NCBI GenBank assembly: GCA_003818595.1 | Contig: RPQV01000173.1 | Span: 1 to 7,205 of the forward strand | DNA length: 7,205 nucleotides | DNA from: Calditrichota bacterium | Lineage (GTDB): Bacteria; Zhuqueibacterota; Zhuqueibacteria; Residuimicrobiales; Krinioviventaceae | Direction: 5' to 3' | Shown: positions 1-6,609 of the stretch, piece after piece | How the letters are laid out: every line of letters begins with the position of its first letter | Position numbering within the stretch: the stretch's first letter is position 1 | Notes under the pieces: model-generated | What the model saw: only the letters and a program-made list of their open reading frames with translations | Told to the model about the DNA's origin: nothing | Databases searched by the model: none | Program-made: the position numbers and the translations under genes

Positions 1-383
1 CGAGCATCAAACAAACCAACCTGCGCCAACATTTCATCCACTGCTTTTTGCCGCGCCGATTTCGAAAAAATTCCTGCAAGGGAGGCGGAGTAATCAAGAA
101 ATTCCCACGTCATCAAACGGGAAAAGACCGTAAAATCCTGCGGCAAATAACCAAGAAGTTCCCGAATTTGACGACGATTTTTTATAAGATCGAATCCATT
201 AAACTTGACTTCGCCTCCAGTCGGCTTGAGCAAAGTGACAAGTATTTTCATCAAAGTGGTCTTACCCGCGCCGTTAGGTCCCAAAAGACCAAAAAGACCG
301 CTTTGTATATCCAGATTCACGTCTCTGAGCGCAGTGCAGCCATTTTTATATTCCTTGGATAATCCTCTGACCGTGATGTGCAT
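1..383 (-). CDS. ABC transporter ATP-binding protein, N-terminal part (cut by left window edge)
   Basis: The minus strand from the ATG at 383-381 stays open to base 1, giving 127 codons of an ABC ATPase with no stop in the window. The Walker A motif GPNGAGKTT is at residues 35-43 and the Q-loop region GYLPQDF at 78-84. The segment after it (SRLMTWEFLDYSASLAG) matches the start of the helical subdomain. Signature motif, Walker B and H-loop would lie beyond the edge. The start is supported by GAGGAA at 393-388 and by an in-frame TGA further upstream. The wording around Walker A (GLFGLLGPNGAGKTT) is that of ABC-2 type exporter ATPases, whose permease is usually the next gene; it would be to the left, out of view. 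The substrate cannot be told. It follows the LOG gene by 125 bases, so it may have its own promoter. The family call is secure; the exporter direction is inference. Confidence 0.93.
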   Translation of the reverse strand, partial: MHITVRGLSKEYKNGCTALRDVNLDIQSGLFGLLGPNGAGKTTLMKILVTLLKPTGGEVKFNGFDLIKNRRQIRELLGYLPQDFTVFSRLMTWEFLDYSASLAGIFSKSARQKAVDEMLAQVGLFDA

Positions 384-454
384 CCTTTTCCTCTTGTGTT
401 CCTGATCTGATTTTCAGAAAATGCCTGAGGTTGAGTTGAACCGCCTTATGTTCG

Positions 455-478
455 CGTCGTCTTTAGTACAAAACGACG
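455..478. other. Imperfect hairpin in the LOG-ABC intergenic gap
   Basis: The 125-base gap 384-508 holds no gene that I can see. Inside it, CGTCGT at 455-460 can pair with ACGACG at 473-478. After one bulged C at 461, TTT at 462-464 can pair with AAA at 470-472, leaving a 5-base loop (AGTAC). It lies just after the LOG stop on the minus strand, where a terminator could sit, but no U-run follows the stem in that direction. It is therefore not a standard intrinsic terminator. It could slow RNA decay or polymerase between the two genes, or be chance. Confidence 0.4.
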
Positions 479-508
479 GTGGAAGCAAAATGTTCTTACT
501 TGATCAAC

Positions 509-1426
509 TCACCAATGCCAATAAAGTCGTTTACCAACGAATTCGGCGGCCAAATGATTGCGAAGAACAATAAATGCCTCTTCGACTTCATCAACAATAT
601 GAAAGAGTTCAAGATCTTCAGCAGAAATAACACCGATTTCCACCATTTTATTGAAATTGACCACTTGCTCCCAATATTTGCGACCATAAATAATGACACA
701 CATCGGTTTTTTTACTTTCTGAGTTTGCCGCAATGTTAATAACTCAAAGAGTTCATCAAACGTGCCGAATCCACCCGGGAAGACGACCAGCGCTTTGGCC
801 AGATAAACAAACCAAAATTTGCGCATAAAAAAGTAATGGAATTCAAAAGAAAGGTTTTCGCTGATGAACGGATTGGGAAACTGTTCAAACGGCAGACTGA
901 TATTCATCCCGATGGTGGCACTTCCGGCTTCAGCCGCGCCTCGGTTCGCCGCCTCCATGATACCCGGCCCGCCGCCGGAACAGACGACAAACCGTCTATC
1001 CTCTTCCAAATCCATCGACCACTTTGCCAGCTGGTAGGCGAGCGATCGTGCGTCTTCATAGTAACAAGAATTGCCCAAATCCTGTTCCGCCAAAGCCAGT
1101 CTCCGGCTCAGGTCTTCATCAGGATGCGGCTGCTTTTGTTGTTCCGCCTTGAGCTTTTCCAATCTTTCCAATGCCTCAGCTCGGGAGCGGAATCGTGCAG
1201 AACCATAAAAAACAATGGTATCTTTGATTGAAAAATGACGCAGACGACTTTCGACTTCCAAGTATTCTGCCAAAATTCTGATTACTCTTGCGTCACCGCT
1301 ATTGAGAAATTCTTCATTGTGATACGCCTTCACCAGTTGCGGTTTGCGATAGATGCGAGGGCGACCATTATGATGAAATGGACTCGTTTGCTCCGATTCC
1401 TGATTATATATTTCTTCTTCAGACAT
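509..1426 (-). CDS. LOG family protein (nucleotide 5'-monophosphate phosphoribohydrolase-like, long form)
   Basis: A 305-residue soluble protein of the LOG family, often mislabelled lysine decarboxylase. Characterised members release a base from a nucleoside 5'-monophosphate (cytokinin activation in plants). Visible motifs are SGGGPGIMEAANRGA at 150-164, the conserved Arg-Lys in FMRKFWF near 200-206, and PGGFGTFDE at 217-225, which contains the family's PGGxGTxxE phosphate and catalytic site. It is longer than the roughly 180-220 residues of short LOGs. The extra length is about 65 polar N-terminal residues plus a charged, probably helical insertion at about 79-125 after the first Rossmann strand (FYGSAR). 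This form is common in Gram-negative bacteria. The ATG at 1426 has AAGGAA at 1438-1433, six bases upstream. It starts 31 bases after the hydrolase stop, so the two are probably co-transcribed. The family is sure; the substrate in this organism is unknown. Confidence 0.92.
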   Translation of the reverse strand: MSEEEIYNQESEQTSPFHHNGRPRIYRKPQLVKAYHNEEFLNSGDARVIRILAEYLEVESRLRHFSIKDTIVFYGSARFRSRAEALERLEKLKAEQQKQPHPDEDLSRRLALAEQDLGNSCYYEDARSLAYQLAKWSMDLEEDRRFVVCSGGGPGIMEAANRGAAEAGSATIGMNISLPFEQFPNPFISENLSFEFHYFFMRKFWFVYLAKALVVFPGGFGTFDELFELLTLRQTQKVKKPMCVIIYGRKYWEQVVNFNKMVEIGVISAEDLELFHIVDEVEEAFIVLRNHLAAEFVGKRLYWHW

Positions 1427-1457
1427 ATTCTATTCCTTTTTCCCTCGCGATTGATGC

Positions 1458-2237
1458 TTATTTTACAGCAAAGAGCTCCGGACGACGTTTTAACCATAAC
1501 ACCGTTTGGCGGATCACTTGCCACCGATGGTGTGAGGTCTGAAATGTGTGACCCGCCTCGGGAATCTCCATAAAATCAGCCGGCGGGGTGGCGATATCTC
1601 GAAAATGAAAAAATCCATCAACAAATAGCGATGAATCAGCCGTACCCTGCACAACAAGTTTAGGAATCGTTAATGCTGCAAACGCTTTATAAATATCATA
1701 TTGCACTGCATCTCTGATAAAGTCAGTTCGGAGACGCCAGCCATCATGCTCGACAAACTCAATGTGAGCAACCTTGTCAATGGCTTGATCAACGTAACTA
1801 TTGAACAATTGTTTCATATCAGGCACGGTCGACCACAAAACCACGGCTTCAACGGGTTGGTCAGCGACTGTTAAAATGGTTGTTGCAGCACCCATACTGA
1901 GGCCCAACACGGCGATATGAGCAAATCCATTGGCAAGACCCCAGGCGATCACATCCCGCAAATTGGCAATGTTGGTGGAAACGAGCGAATCCGCAAAATC
2001 ACCTTCGCTGTCACCGGAACCGTAAAAATCAAAACGGATAACATTTAACCCTTCCTGAACAAAAGTACGCGCAGCATCCACAAATAATCGCTTATTTTCA
2101 CACTTGTTGCCCGTGAAACCGTGGCACATGATCAGCAATTGATCTCCTCGTGTCTGGTGATGAATTCCCACCAGTTGACGCCCCATGCTCGCGATAACAA
2201 TTGGCATTTCCCTGTATTTTTTCATCTTTCGTTCCAT
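1458..2237 (-). CDS. Alpha/beta hydrolase, serine esterase-like
   Basis: A 259-residue alpha/beta-hydrolase without signal peptide or membrane segment, so probably cytoplasmic. The oxyanion-hole strand reads CHGFTGNK (38-45). RFDFYGSGDSEG (68-79) follows, then the nucleophile elbow GLSMG with Ser114. The acid is most likely Asp201 in GTADSS and the base His230 in EAGHTF. The order and spacing make a full catalytic triad. The HGFTGNK and FDFYGSGDSEG pair resembles cinnamoyl/feruloyl esterases such as LJ0536 and Est1E, but many uncharacterised hydrolases share it, so the substrate is open. The ATG at 2237 has GAGGAA at 2248-2243, five bases upstream; a second ATG at residue 5 is less well placed. 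It is the first gene after a 152-base gap and is followed closely by the LOG gene. Confidence 0.9.
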   Translation of the reverse strand: MERKMKKYREMPIVIASMGRQLVGIHHQTRGDQLLIMCHGFTGNKCENKRLFVDAARTFVQEGLNVIRFDFYGSGDSEGDFADSLVSTNIANLRDVIAWGLANGFAHIAVLGLSMGAATTILTVADQPVEAVVLWSTVPDMKQLFNSYVDQAIDKVAHIEFVEHDGWRLRTDFIRDAVQYDIYKAFAALTIPKLVVQGTADSSLFVDGFFHFRDIATPPADFMEIPEAGHTFQTSHHRWQVIRQTVLWLKRRPELFAVK

Positions 2238-2256
2238 ATGAATTCCTCAGCTAACA

Positions 2257-2421
2257 TCAAAACAATTTGATCGATTGAATAATATCATCAGCAGTTTCCC
2301 CCTCTTGCGTCAAAACCATCAAATTCAAGCCTGATTGAAAAACCTCATAAAATTTGTCTGGCAAAACTGAAAAAGCAATTAAGCGGATTCTACTCCAGCT
2401 TGCCGAATAAACTGAGCAACT
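2257..2421 (-). other. Short coding-like open frame in the Dpm1-hydrolase gap, possible gene remnant
   Basis: The gap 2238-2389 has no convincing gene, but one minus-strand frame is open from 2421 to a TGA at 2259-2257 (54 residues), overlapping the 3' end of the mannosyltransferase gene in another frame. The part outside that gene reads like ordinary protein, for example PDKFYEVFQSGLNLMV and EGETADDIIQSIKLF. No ATG lies near its beginning and no Shine-Dalgarno motif precedes the in-frame TTG at 2364 or the ATG at residue 35. I do not recognise a family. It could be the tail of a lost or frameshifted gene, a small gene with an unusual start, or chance. Confidence 0.2.
2284..2313 (-). promoter_or_regulatory. 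Possible sigma70-type promoter before the hydrolase-LOG pair
   Basis: On the minus strand TTGACG (2313-2308) is a 5-of-6 match to a -35 box. It is followed after 18 bases by GATGAT (2289-2284), a 4-of-6 match to a -10 box. Transcription would start near 2277, about 40 bases before the hydrolase ATG. The 152-base gap is the longest in the window, so a promoter here is reasonable. The -10 match is weak, the housekeeping sigma of this organism may prefer other boxes, and the elements lie inside a short coding-like frame, so this is tentative. Confidence 0.3.
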
Positions 2422-3109
2422 TTAATCTCCAAACCATCCAGTAGGCTTCCTGGACAATTTTTTTTGACATTTTTGACTCACCCCAGCGGCGATCAATAAA
2501 AATAATGGGAATTTCACCTAAAGTGAATCCCTTTTTCCACGCTTTGAATTTCATCTCAATCTGAAACGAATAACCATCTGATTTAACATGATCCAGATTG
2601 ATGCTTTCCAATACCTGCCGCCGATAGCAGACAAAACCCGCGGTACAATCACGAACCGGGAGACCGGTAACAAGTCGGGTATACAGACTGGCCCCCATGC
2701 TCAACAAAAGACGGCGCAATGGCCAATTCACAACATTTACACCCTGAATATAGCGCGAACCGATAGTGACATCGAATTGTCCGCTGGCTTCGATAAGCCG
2801 GGTAATATCTTTGGGATCATGAGAAAAGTCGGCATCCATTTCAATGATGCGGTCAAAATCATGTTCGAGACTGAATCGAAATCCGGCGACATAGGCCGTG
2901 CCCAATCCTTTTTTTTCAGCACGTTTCAACAGGTGCAGGCGCGGATTCTGTTGTGCATTTTTATTCACGATATCGCTGGTTCCATCAGGAGAAGAATCAT
3001 CAACGACCAGGACTTCAAGATTGTCGATCGGCAGATCGAATATTGCTTTCAGCAGCTTTTCAATATTTTTTCGTTCGTTATAGGTGGGTATAATGACGAT
3101 TGTTTTCAA
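2390..3109 (-). CDS. Polyprenyl-phosphate mannosyltransferase (Dpm1-type, GT2 family)
   Basis: A 239-residue GT-A fold glycosyltransferase that by family moves a sugar, usually mannose from GDP-mannose, onto a polyprenyl phosphate at the cytoplasmic face. The motifs run in the Dpm1 order: IPTYNE (7-12), VVDDSSPDGT (35-44), KKGLGTAYVAGF (66-77), the metal-binding DAD in EMDADFSHDP (90-99), GSRY (117-120), NWPLRR (128-133), GLPVRDCTAGF (149-159), DGYSFQIEM (178-186) and DRRWGESKMS (206-215). It has no C-terminal GtrA-like or other membrane domain, as in the soluble human DPM1 type. The start is TTG at 3109, set by AGGAG seven bases upstream; no ATG serves. It begins 21 bases after the reductase gene and ends the first gene run. 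Donor could also be UDP-glucose; mannose is favoured by the motif set. Confidence 0.92.
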   Translation of the reverse strand: MKTIVIIPTYNERKNIEKLLKAIFDLPIDNLEVLVVDDSSPDGTSDIVNKNAQQNPRLHLLKRAEKKGLGTAYVAGFRFSLEHDFDRIIEMDADFSHDPKDITRLIEASGQFDVTIGSRYIQGVNVVNWPLRRLLLSMGASLYTRLVTGLPVRDCTAGFVCYRRQVLESINLDHVKSDGYSFQIEMKFKAWKKGFTLGEIPIIFIDRRWGESKMSKKIVQEAYWMVWRLKLLSLFGKLE

Positions 3110-3116
3110 AAAAAAG

Positions 3117-3121
3117 CTCCT
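3117..3121 (-). promoter_or_regulatory. Ribosome binding site fixing a TTG start for the Dpm1-type gene
   Basis: AGGAG lies seven bases before the TTG at 3109-3107. The spacer includes part of a run of eight A on the plus strand (3108-3115, eight T in the message sense), which overlaps the TTG itself. The next residues (KTIVIIPTYNE) are the family's usual N-terminus, so the TTG is the true start and not an internal codon. Confidence 0.75.
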
Positions 3122-3130
3122 GTCCCCCGG

Positions 3131-4024
3131 TCAACGGGTTTTTTCCAGCAATTTCTTATACTTGGTTAAACTGGTTTTAACATCCGTCAAATCAAGTCCT
3201 AAAGAGTAAAGTGCTTTATCGATAACCAGCCCCGATTGCAGTGGCCGTGGCGCCTGCTGCCCCAGTTGTGCAGTGGTGATCGGCTGAATGAGCGAATCAT
3301 CCAATGAAAATATCCGCGCAACCTCAAGCGCGAACTCATAGCGGGACATAATTTCCCGACCTGCTAAATTAACAATACCGAAATAGGAACGTTGCACAAG
3401 AGTCCACAGTGCAAGGGCTAATTCATCATTCAGGGTGGAATTGCCGATTTGATCGGTTACGATATTTACACTCATATTCTGTCCGAGTTGTGAAATGAGC
3501 CAACCGACAAAGTCCGGGCGATTGTTTTGCGATATCCCATATAAAACCATGGTGCGTGCGATGGTAAAGGGGATGTCAGACCGCTTCAGAACTTTCTCCG
3601 CTGCCCATTTCGACATGCCATAAAAACCCAATGGATGGGCAGGTGAATCCTCACGGTAGGGGCCATTGCTGCCGTCAAAGATATAATCCGTGGAAATATG
3701 ATAGAGAGAGGCGCCTGAACGTTTTGCAGCCATGGAGAGGTATTCGACTGCTGAGACATTGATTTTCCAGCACCAATCTCGCTCATCCTCCGCTTTGTCG
3801 ACGTTTGTATAGGCTGCAGTATGGATGACGCAATCCGGAGCTGCTTGTTCGAATAATTGATCGACATCAGCTCGTTGAGTCAAATCACAACGATAATAAA
3901 TTTTCGGATCAATGAATTGTGGATCGGGGTATATGTCCACCGCAATCAATTCAATGGAGGGCGGCGCCAGTCGAATCAGACGCTGACCTAATAAGCCAAG
4001 GCAACCCGTTACCAGTACTCTCAT
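3131..4024 (-). CDS. rmlD: dTDP-4-dehydrorhamnose reductase-like protein (RmlD family, extended SDR)
   Basis: A 297-residue NAD(P)-dependent reductase, close to the usual length of RmlD (about 300). The dinucleotide site TGCLGLLGQ is at 6-14, HTAAYTNVDKAE at 68-79, STDYIFDG at 111-118, and the catalytic Tyr135-Lys139 pair in YGMSK. The family's known reaction is the last step of dTDP-L-rhamnose synthesis, reducing dTDP-4-keto-rhamnose. None of the partner genes rmlA, rmlB or rmlC is in view, so rhamnose synthesis is not proven. Orphan members may act on other nucleotide sugars or have a non-catalytic role. The ATG at 4024 has only a weak GAGA six bases upstream. It follows purE by 26 bases and precedes the polyprenyl-phosphate sugar transferase by 21, which fits a role in glycan building. 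Family call firm, exact reaction moderate. Confidence 0.85.
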   Translation of the reverse strand: MRVLVTGCLGLLGQRLIRLAPPSIELIAVDIYPDPQFIDPKIYYRCDLTQRADVDQLFEQAAPDCVIHTAAYTNVDKAEDERDWCWKINVSAVEYLSMAAKRSGASLYHISTDYIFDGSNGPYREDSPAHPLGFYGMSKWAAEKVLKRSDIPFTIARTMVLYGISQNNRPDFVGWLISQLGQNMSVNIVTDQIGNSTLNDELALALWTLVQRSYFGIVNLAGREIMSRYEFALEVARIFSLDDSLIQPITTAQLGQQAPRPLQSGLVIDKALYSLGLDLTDVKTSLTKYKKLLEKTR

Positions 4025-4050
4025 ATTGTCTCGAATCGTTCGGCGAAATG

Positions 4051-4512
4051 TTAGTTCAGAACGCAGCCTTGACTGCGGAATTGTTGCAGCTTATTTTTGA
4101 TCGAAGGAAATTGCAGTGCCAGTATTTCAGCTGCGAAAACCGCCGCGTTGCGTGCACCAGCCTTGCCGATGGCCATCGTGGCGACAGGCACACCTGCAGG
4201 CATTTGCACGATGGAATACAGGGCATCCATGCCGTTCAATGCAGAACCTGATAATGGTACGCCGATCACCGGCAATGTTGAATAGGCAGCAACGACTCCT
4301 GGGAGGTGTGCAGCCATCCCCGCACCGGCAATAATGAGACTGAATCCGTTTTTTTCCGCGGTTTTTGCAAACTCTGCCGTCTTTTCCGGCGTACGATGTG
4401 CGGATAAAATCACCGTCTCAAATTCAATTCCGAAAAAATTCAAATATTCATTTGCAGCGGCCATGGTCTCTTCATCAGAGGCGCTGCCCATCATAATGGC
4501 TATCTTTGGCAT
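4051..4512 (-). CDS. purE: N5-carboxyaminoimidazole ribonucleotide mutase (class I PurE)
   Basis: A 153-residue cytoplasmic enzyme of de novo purine synthesis that turns N5-CAIR into CAIR, normally as an octamer. The family signatures are complete: MGSASD (8-13), SAHRTP (37-42) with His39 matching the catalytic His45 of E. coli PurE, GAGMAAHLPGVVA (63-75), PVIGVP (81-86), and MPAGVPVATMAIGKAGA (104-120) followed by N122. The last block is that of bacterial class I enzymes, which use N5-CAIR made by PurK, rather than the CO2-using class II. No purK is in view. The ATG at 4512 has AGGAGA at 4523-4518, five bases upstream. It lies 14 bases after the lipoprotein gene and 26 before the reductase gene, so it is embedded in an envelope-type operon. 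No PurR-like site or riboswitch is visible in these short gaps. Confidence 0.96.
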   Translation of the reverse strand: MPKIAIMMGSASDEETMAAANEYLNFFGIEFETVILSAHRTPEKTAEFAKTAEKNGFSLIIAGAGMAAHLPGVVAAYSTLPVIGVPLSGSALNGMDALYSIVQMPAGVPVATMAIGKAGARNAAVFAAEILALQFPSIKNKLQQFRSQGCVLN

Positions 4513-4526
4513 TCAAATCTCCTGTA

Positions 4527-5555
4527 TTACTCACCCTGTGTTTTAAAAGTTGAAGCAATTCCATCCAGCTGTCTGAGATAAGGATACTTTTGTTCGCCCG
4601 GGGCATAAACAAAAAAATCAATGAGATAAAGCCGCTTATCGCGTTCATTGTAAAAGCCGTAGGATCTGAATGGTCCACCCATCGTATGTTTTTCATTTTG
4701 CCAGACGCCATCAAGTCGGATGGCATAGCGGTTATTGAAATCAACAATCTTTTCACGCGTGGTGATGAGGCTATCCTCATATACAAAATCGCCATCCAGA
4801 AATTTTTGTTCGAACATCTTTCGCCGGTCGAGCATCCATTCTTTTGATAATAAGGAAGGATCATTCGAAGGTTCCCAATAGATAAAAATCGATCGCTGAG
4901 GTTCAAGTCTGCGCAGCCAGACAAAGCGAAGATCAGTTGAATCCAACGCGACAAAATAATCATGCTGAACTCGAATCGACCATCCATATTTCTTCATGAG
5001 ATCTTCTGAAATCGCTTTTTGCTCCATATAAGTGAATAGGGTTCCAAAAACAGAAGATTCGGCATTTTGATCGAAAAGATCAAAAATGGCATTCCCCTGC
5101 TTTTGCAGATTTTTGATCAGGGTTTCTTTATCCTTGGCCGCAAGAACAACCAAAATCTGGTCAAATGCCCATGGTTCCTTGTTGCTGAAGACAAAGGCGC
5201 TGTCTTCTTTGATACGCTGCAGCGATGTCGGAGATAGTAATTTCTGCAGCAAATTTTTCATCTCCCCTTCTGCATCGAGCGTTCCAACAATCAGCAGATT
5301 TGGAAAACGAGTCAGTCTGTTCAATTCGCTGGGGACTTGATAGATTAAATTGAAAATGGGTTCAGACTGCGGAGTATAGGTAATTCTTTCAAGCGCCGAA
5401 TTCAAATCCTCTTTAATTTCAGCAGTCAGCAAAGAATCGGCTATGATGACGATTTTATTGTAAGAGCCGAGTGAACGTTTTTTCATATGACATGACATAA
5501 GGGAAAAGAGTAATAAAAATCCCAAAAAGATCATGACAGTTTTATAACTTTTCAT
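4527..5555 (-). CDS. DUF4837 family lipoprotein of unknown function
   Basis: A 342-residue exported lipoprotein. The N-terminus has a Lys-containing start, a hydrophobic stretch (residues 7-20) and a lipobox-like LMSC ending at Cys22. The mature part begins with an IVIIADSLL strand and carries no catalytic motif I can name. The C-terminal block at 293-342 (GGPFRSYGFYNERDKRLY, then DFFVYAPGEQKYPYLRQLD) is what I associate with DUF4837, a family known mainly from Bacteroidota and relatives. The frame stays open upstream to 5834, but the start is ATG 5555: it has a near-perfect AGGAGGTGA just upstream and begins a proper signal peptide, whereas the upstream part overlaps the 3' end of the flippase-like gene. 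The gap to that gene is 40 bases and to purE 14. It probably sits on the periplasmic face of an envelope membrane. Signal and family are likely; function is unknown. Confidence 0.85.
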   Translation of the reverse strand: MKSYKTVMIFLGFLLLFSLMSCHMKKRSLGSYNKIVIIADSLLTAEIKEDLNSALERITYTPQSEPIFNLIYQVPSELNRLTRFPNLLIVGTLDAEGEMKNLLQKLLSPTSLQRIKEDSAFVFSNKEPWAFDQILVVLAAKDKETLIKNLQKQGNAIFDLFDQNAESSVFGTLFTYMEQKAISEDLMKKYGWSIRVQHDYFVALDSTDLRFVWLRRLEPQRSIFIYWEPSNDPSLLSKEWMLDRRKMFEQKFLDGDFVYEDSLITTREKIVDFNNRYAIRLDGVWQNEKHTMGGPFRSYGFYNERDKRLYLIDFFVYAPGEQKYPYLRQLDGIASTFKTQGE

Positions 5556-5557
5556 TT

Positions 5558-5566
5558 TCACCTCCT
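5558..5566 (-). promoter_or_regulatory. Strong ribosome binding site of the DUF4837 lipoprotein gene
   Basis: AGGAGGTGA, a nearly full match to the 16S rRNA 3' end, lies directly before the ATG at 5555, with five bases between AGGAGG and the start. It is the strongest Shine-Dalgarno motif in the window. It decides the start against the longer open frame and suggests high translation of the lipoprotein compared with its neighbours. Confidence 0.85.
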
Positions 5567-5595
5567 TGCATGCTTTAGCTTTTTTAATACAGCTC

Positions 5596-6600
5596 TCAAG
5601 ACGCTGCGCCTTTCCCCTCTTTTCGCAGGATGAACAAGATTCCGCCTGGAAGGGTTGCAAAAATGCCGACAAGGTATGCAAGAAATTCAAAGGTCGCGAT
5701 TTGAGATGCACCAAGTCCAACGGTCGTAAAGAGCGCCACTCCAGACTGCTCGCGGACGCCCACACCCCCGAAGGAAATGGGCAAGCTGGCCAACAAAGCG
5801 ATAATCGGCACAAAAATAAAAAAGTAGAGCACATGGGTTTTCGCGCCGATCGAAATCGCAGTCCAATAATGGGTTACAATTCGCAATAACTGCACAAAAA
5901 TGGAAATGAAAATCACTTGTACCAACATCATGCGCGAATGGCGCAAATTGTTGATGCTGCAATAGATCTCCTCTACTTTTGCGACAATCCGACCAGGCAA
6001 TAAAGGTCGAAACAGTCTGCCCAACCAAAATCCTGCTTTATTATTAAAAAGAAAAAAGAGAGCCACCAGCCAGATAAAAAGAATAATGGCGATCGAATAA
6101 ACGGCATTCAGTGATTTGAGATTTCCGATCCACAACAGAGAAACGATCATGGCGGTCGTAGTCAGGGTCAAAAAGCCAATAAATCGGTCAAAAAGAACCG
6201 TCGTGACCGCAGCTGCACCATCACCGCTATATCGTCGCACATCATAAATTCTCAAAGCATCCCCGCCAATATAGCCGATCAGGAAATTGTTAAAAAACAA
6301 ACCAATGTGATAGAAGGACAGGGAGTACTTGAACGGGATCGCCATGTTTTGTGATTTCATCAATAAATGCCATTGCAAAGCGCCCATGATATTGCTGATG
6401 ATAAATGTCATACAAGCCAACAACACATATCGCCAATCCGCATCAGCAATCTGTCGCCTGATCGAAGCCAAGCCGATATTGGAAAGCAACAGAATAATCA
6501 GAGTCAGGCTGATGCTGATCTTGAGAAGGTCTATGACAATTTTTGTTCGGTTGCCTTTGGCACCTTTGTTATTTTCAGCGGCATTATCATACATCAGCAA
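5596..6600 (-). CDS. Flippase-like integral membrane protein (lysylphosphatidylglycerol synthase TM region family, UPF0104)
   Basis: A 334-residue multi-pass inner-membrane protein with about eight hydrophobic segments, beginning at residues 21-40 and ending near 326. Family signatures are FFNNFLIGYIGGDALR (102-117), LFDRFIGF (136-143) and SLPISFGGVGVRE (272-284). It corresponds to the membrane domain of MprF but lacks the MprF lysyl-transferase domain. Stand-alone members include AglD-type proteins in polyprenyl-phosphate sugar pathways, and the MprF domain flips lipid. Next to a Dpm1-type gene and a DUF2723 gene, a role in lipid or lipid-linked sugar transport is plausible but inferred. The start is either TTG 6600, six bases after AAGGG (6611-6607), or ATG 6594, twelve bases after it; they differ by two residues. 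It begins nine bases after the upstream stop, so coupling is likely. The 40-base gap downstream holds no terminator. Confidence 0.88.
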   Translation of the reverse strand: MLMYDNAAENNKGAKGNRTKIVIDLLKISISLTLIILLLSNIGLASIRRQIADADWRYVLLACMTFIISNIMGALQWHLLMKSQNMAIPFKYSLSFYHIGLFFNNFLIGYIGGDALRIYDVRRYSGDGAAAVTTVLFDRFIGFLTLTTTAMIVSLLWIGNLKSLNAVYSIAIILFIWLVALFFLFNNKAGFWLGRLFRPLLPGRIVAKVEEIYCSINNLRHSRMMLVQVIFISIFVQLLRIVTHYWTAISIGAKTHVLYFFIFVPIIALLASLPISFGGVGVREQSGVALFTTVGLGASQIATFEFLAYLVGIFATLPGGILFILRKEGKGAAS

Positions 6601-6609
6601 TTTCAGCCC

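Noticed and set aside
836..1231. Open plus-strand frame of 131 codons opposite the LOG gene
   Set aside because: It is antisense to conserved LOG motifs and has a composition typical of a reverse-frame shadow.
509..1426. Lysine decarboxylase activity for the LOG protein
   Set aside because: The PGGxGTxxE motif marks the LOG phosphoribohydrolase family; the decarboxylase name is a historic misannotation and no PLP-binding lysine motif is present.
2588..3169. Open plus-strand frame of 193 codons opposite the Dpm1-type gene
   Set aside because: It lies antisense to a gene with complete family motifs and its translation shows no recognisable domain; it is a shadow of codon bias.
4475..4987. Open minus-strand frame of 170 codons overlapping the lipoprotein and purE
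   Set aside because: It is an out-of-frame reading of the DUF4837 gene and overlaps the purE start; no family resemblance.
5556..5834. Longer open frame extending the DUF4837 gene upstream by 93 codons
   Set aside because: It overlaps the 3' end of the flippase-like gene, has a low-complexity Cys/Leu-rich translation, and would bury the signal peptide; ATG 5555 has a near-perfect ribosome binding site.
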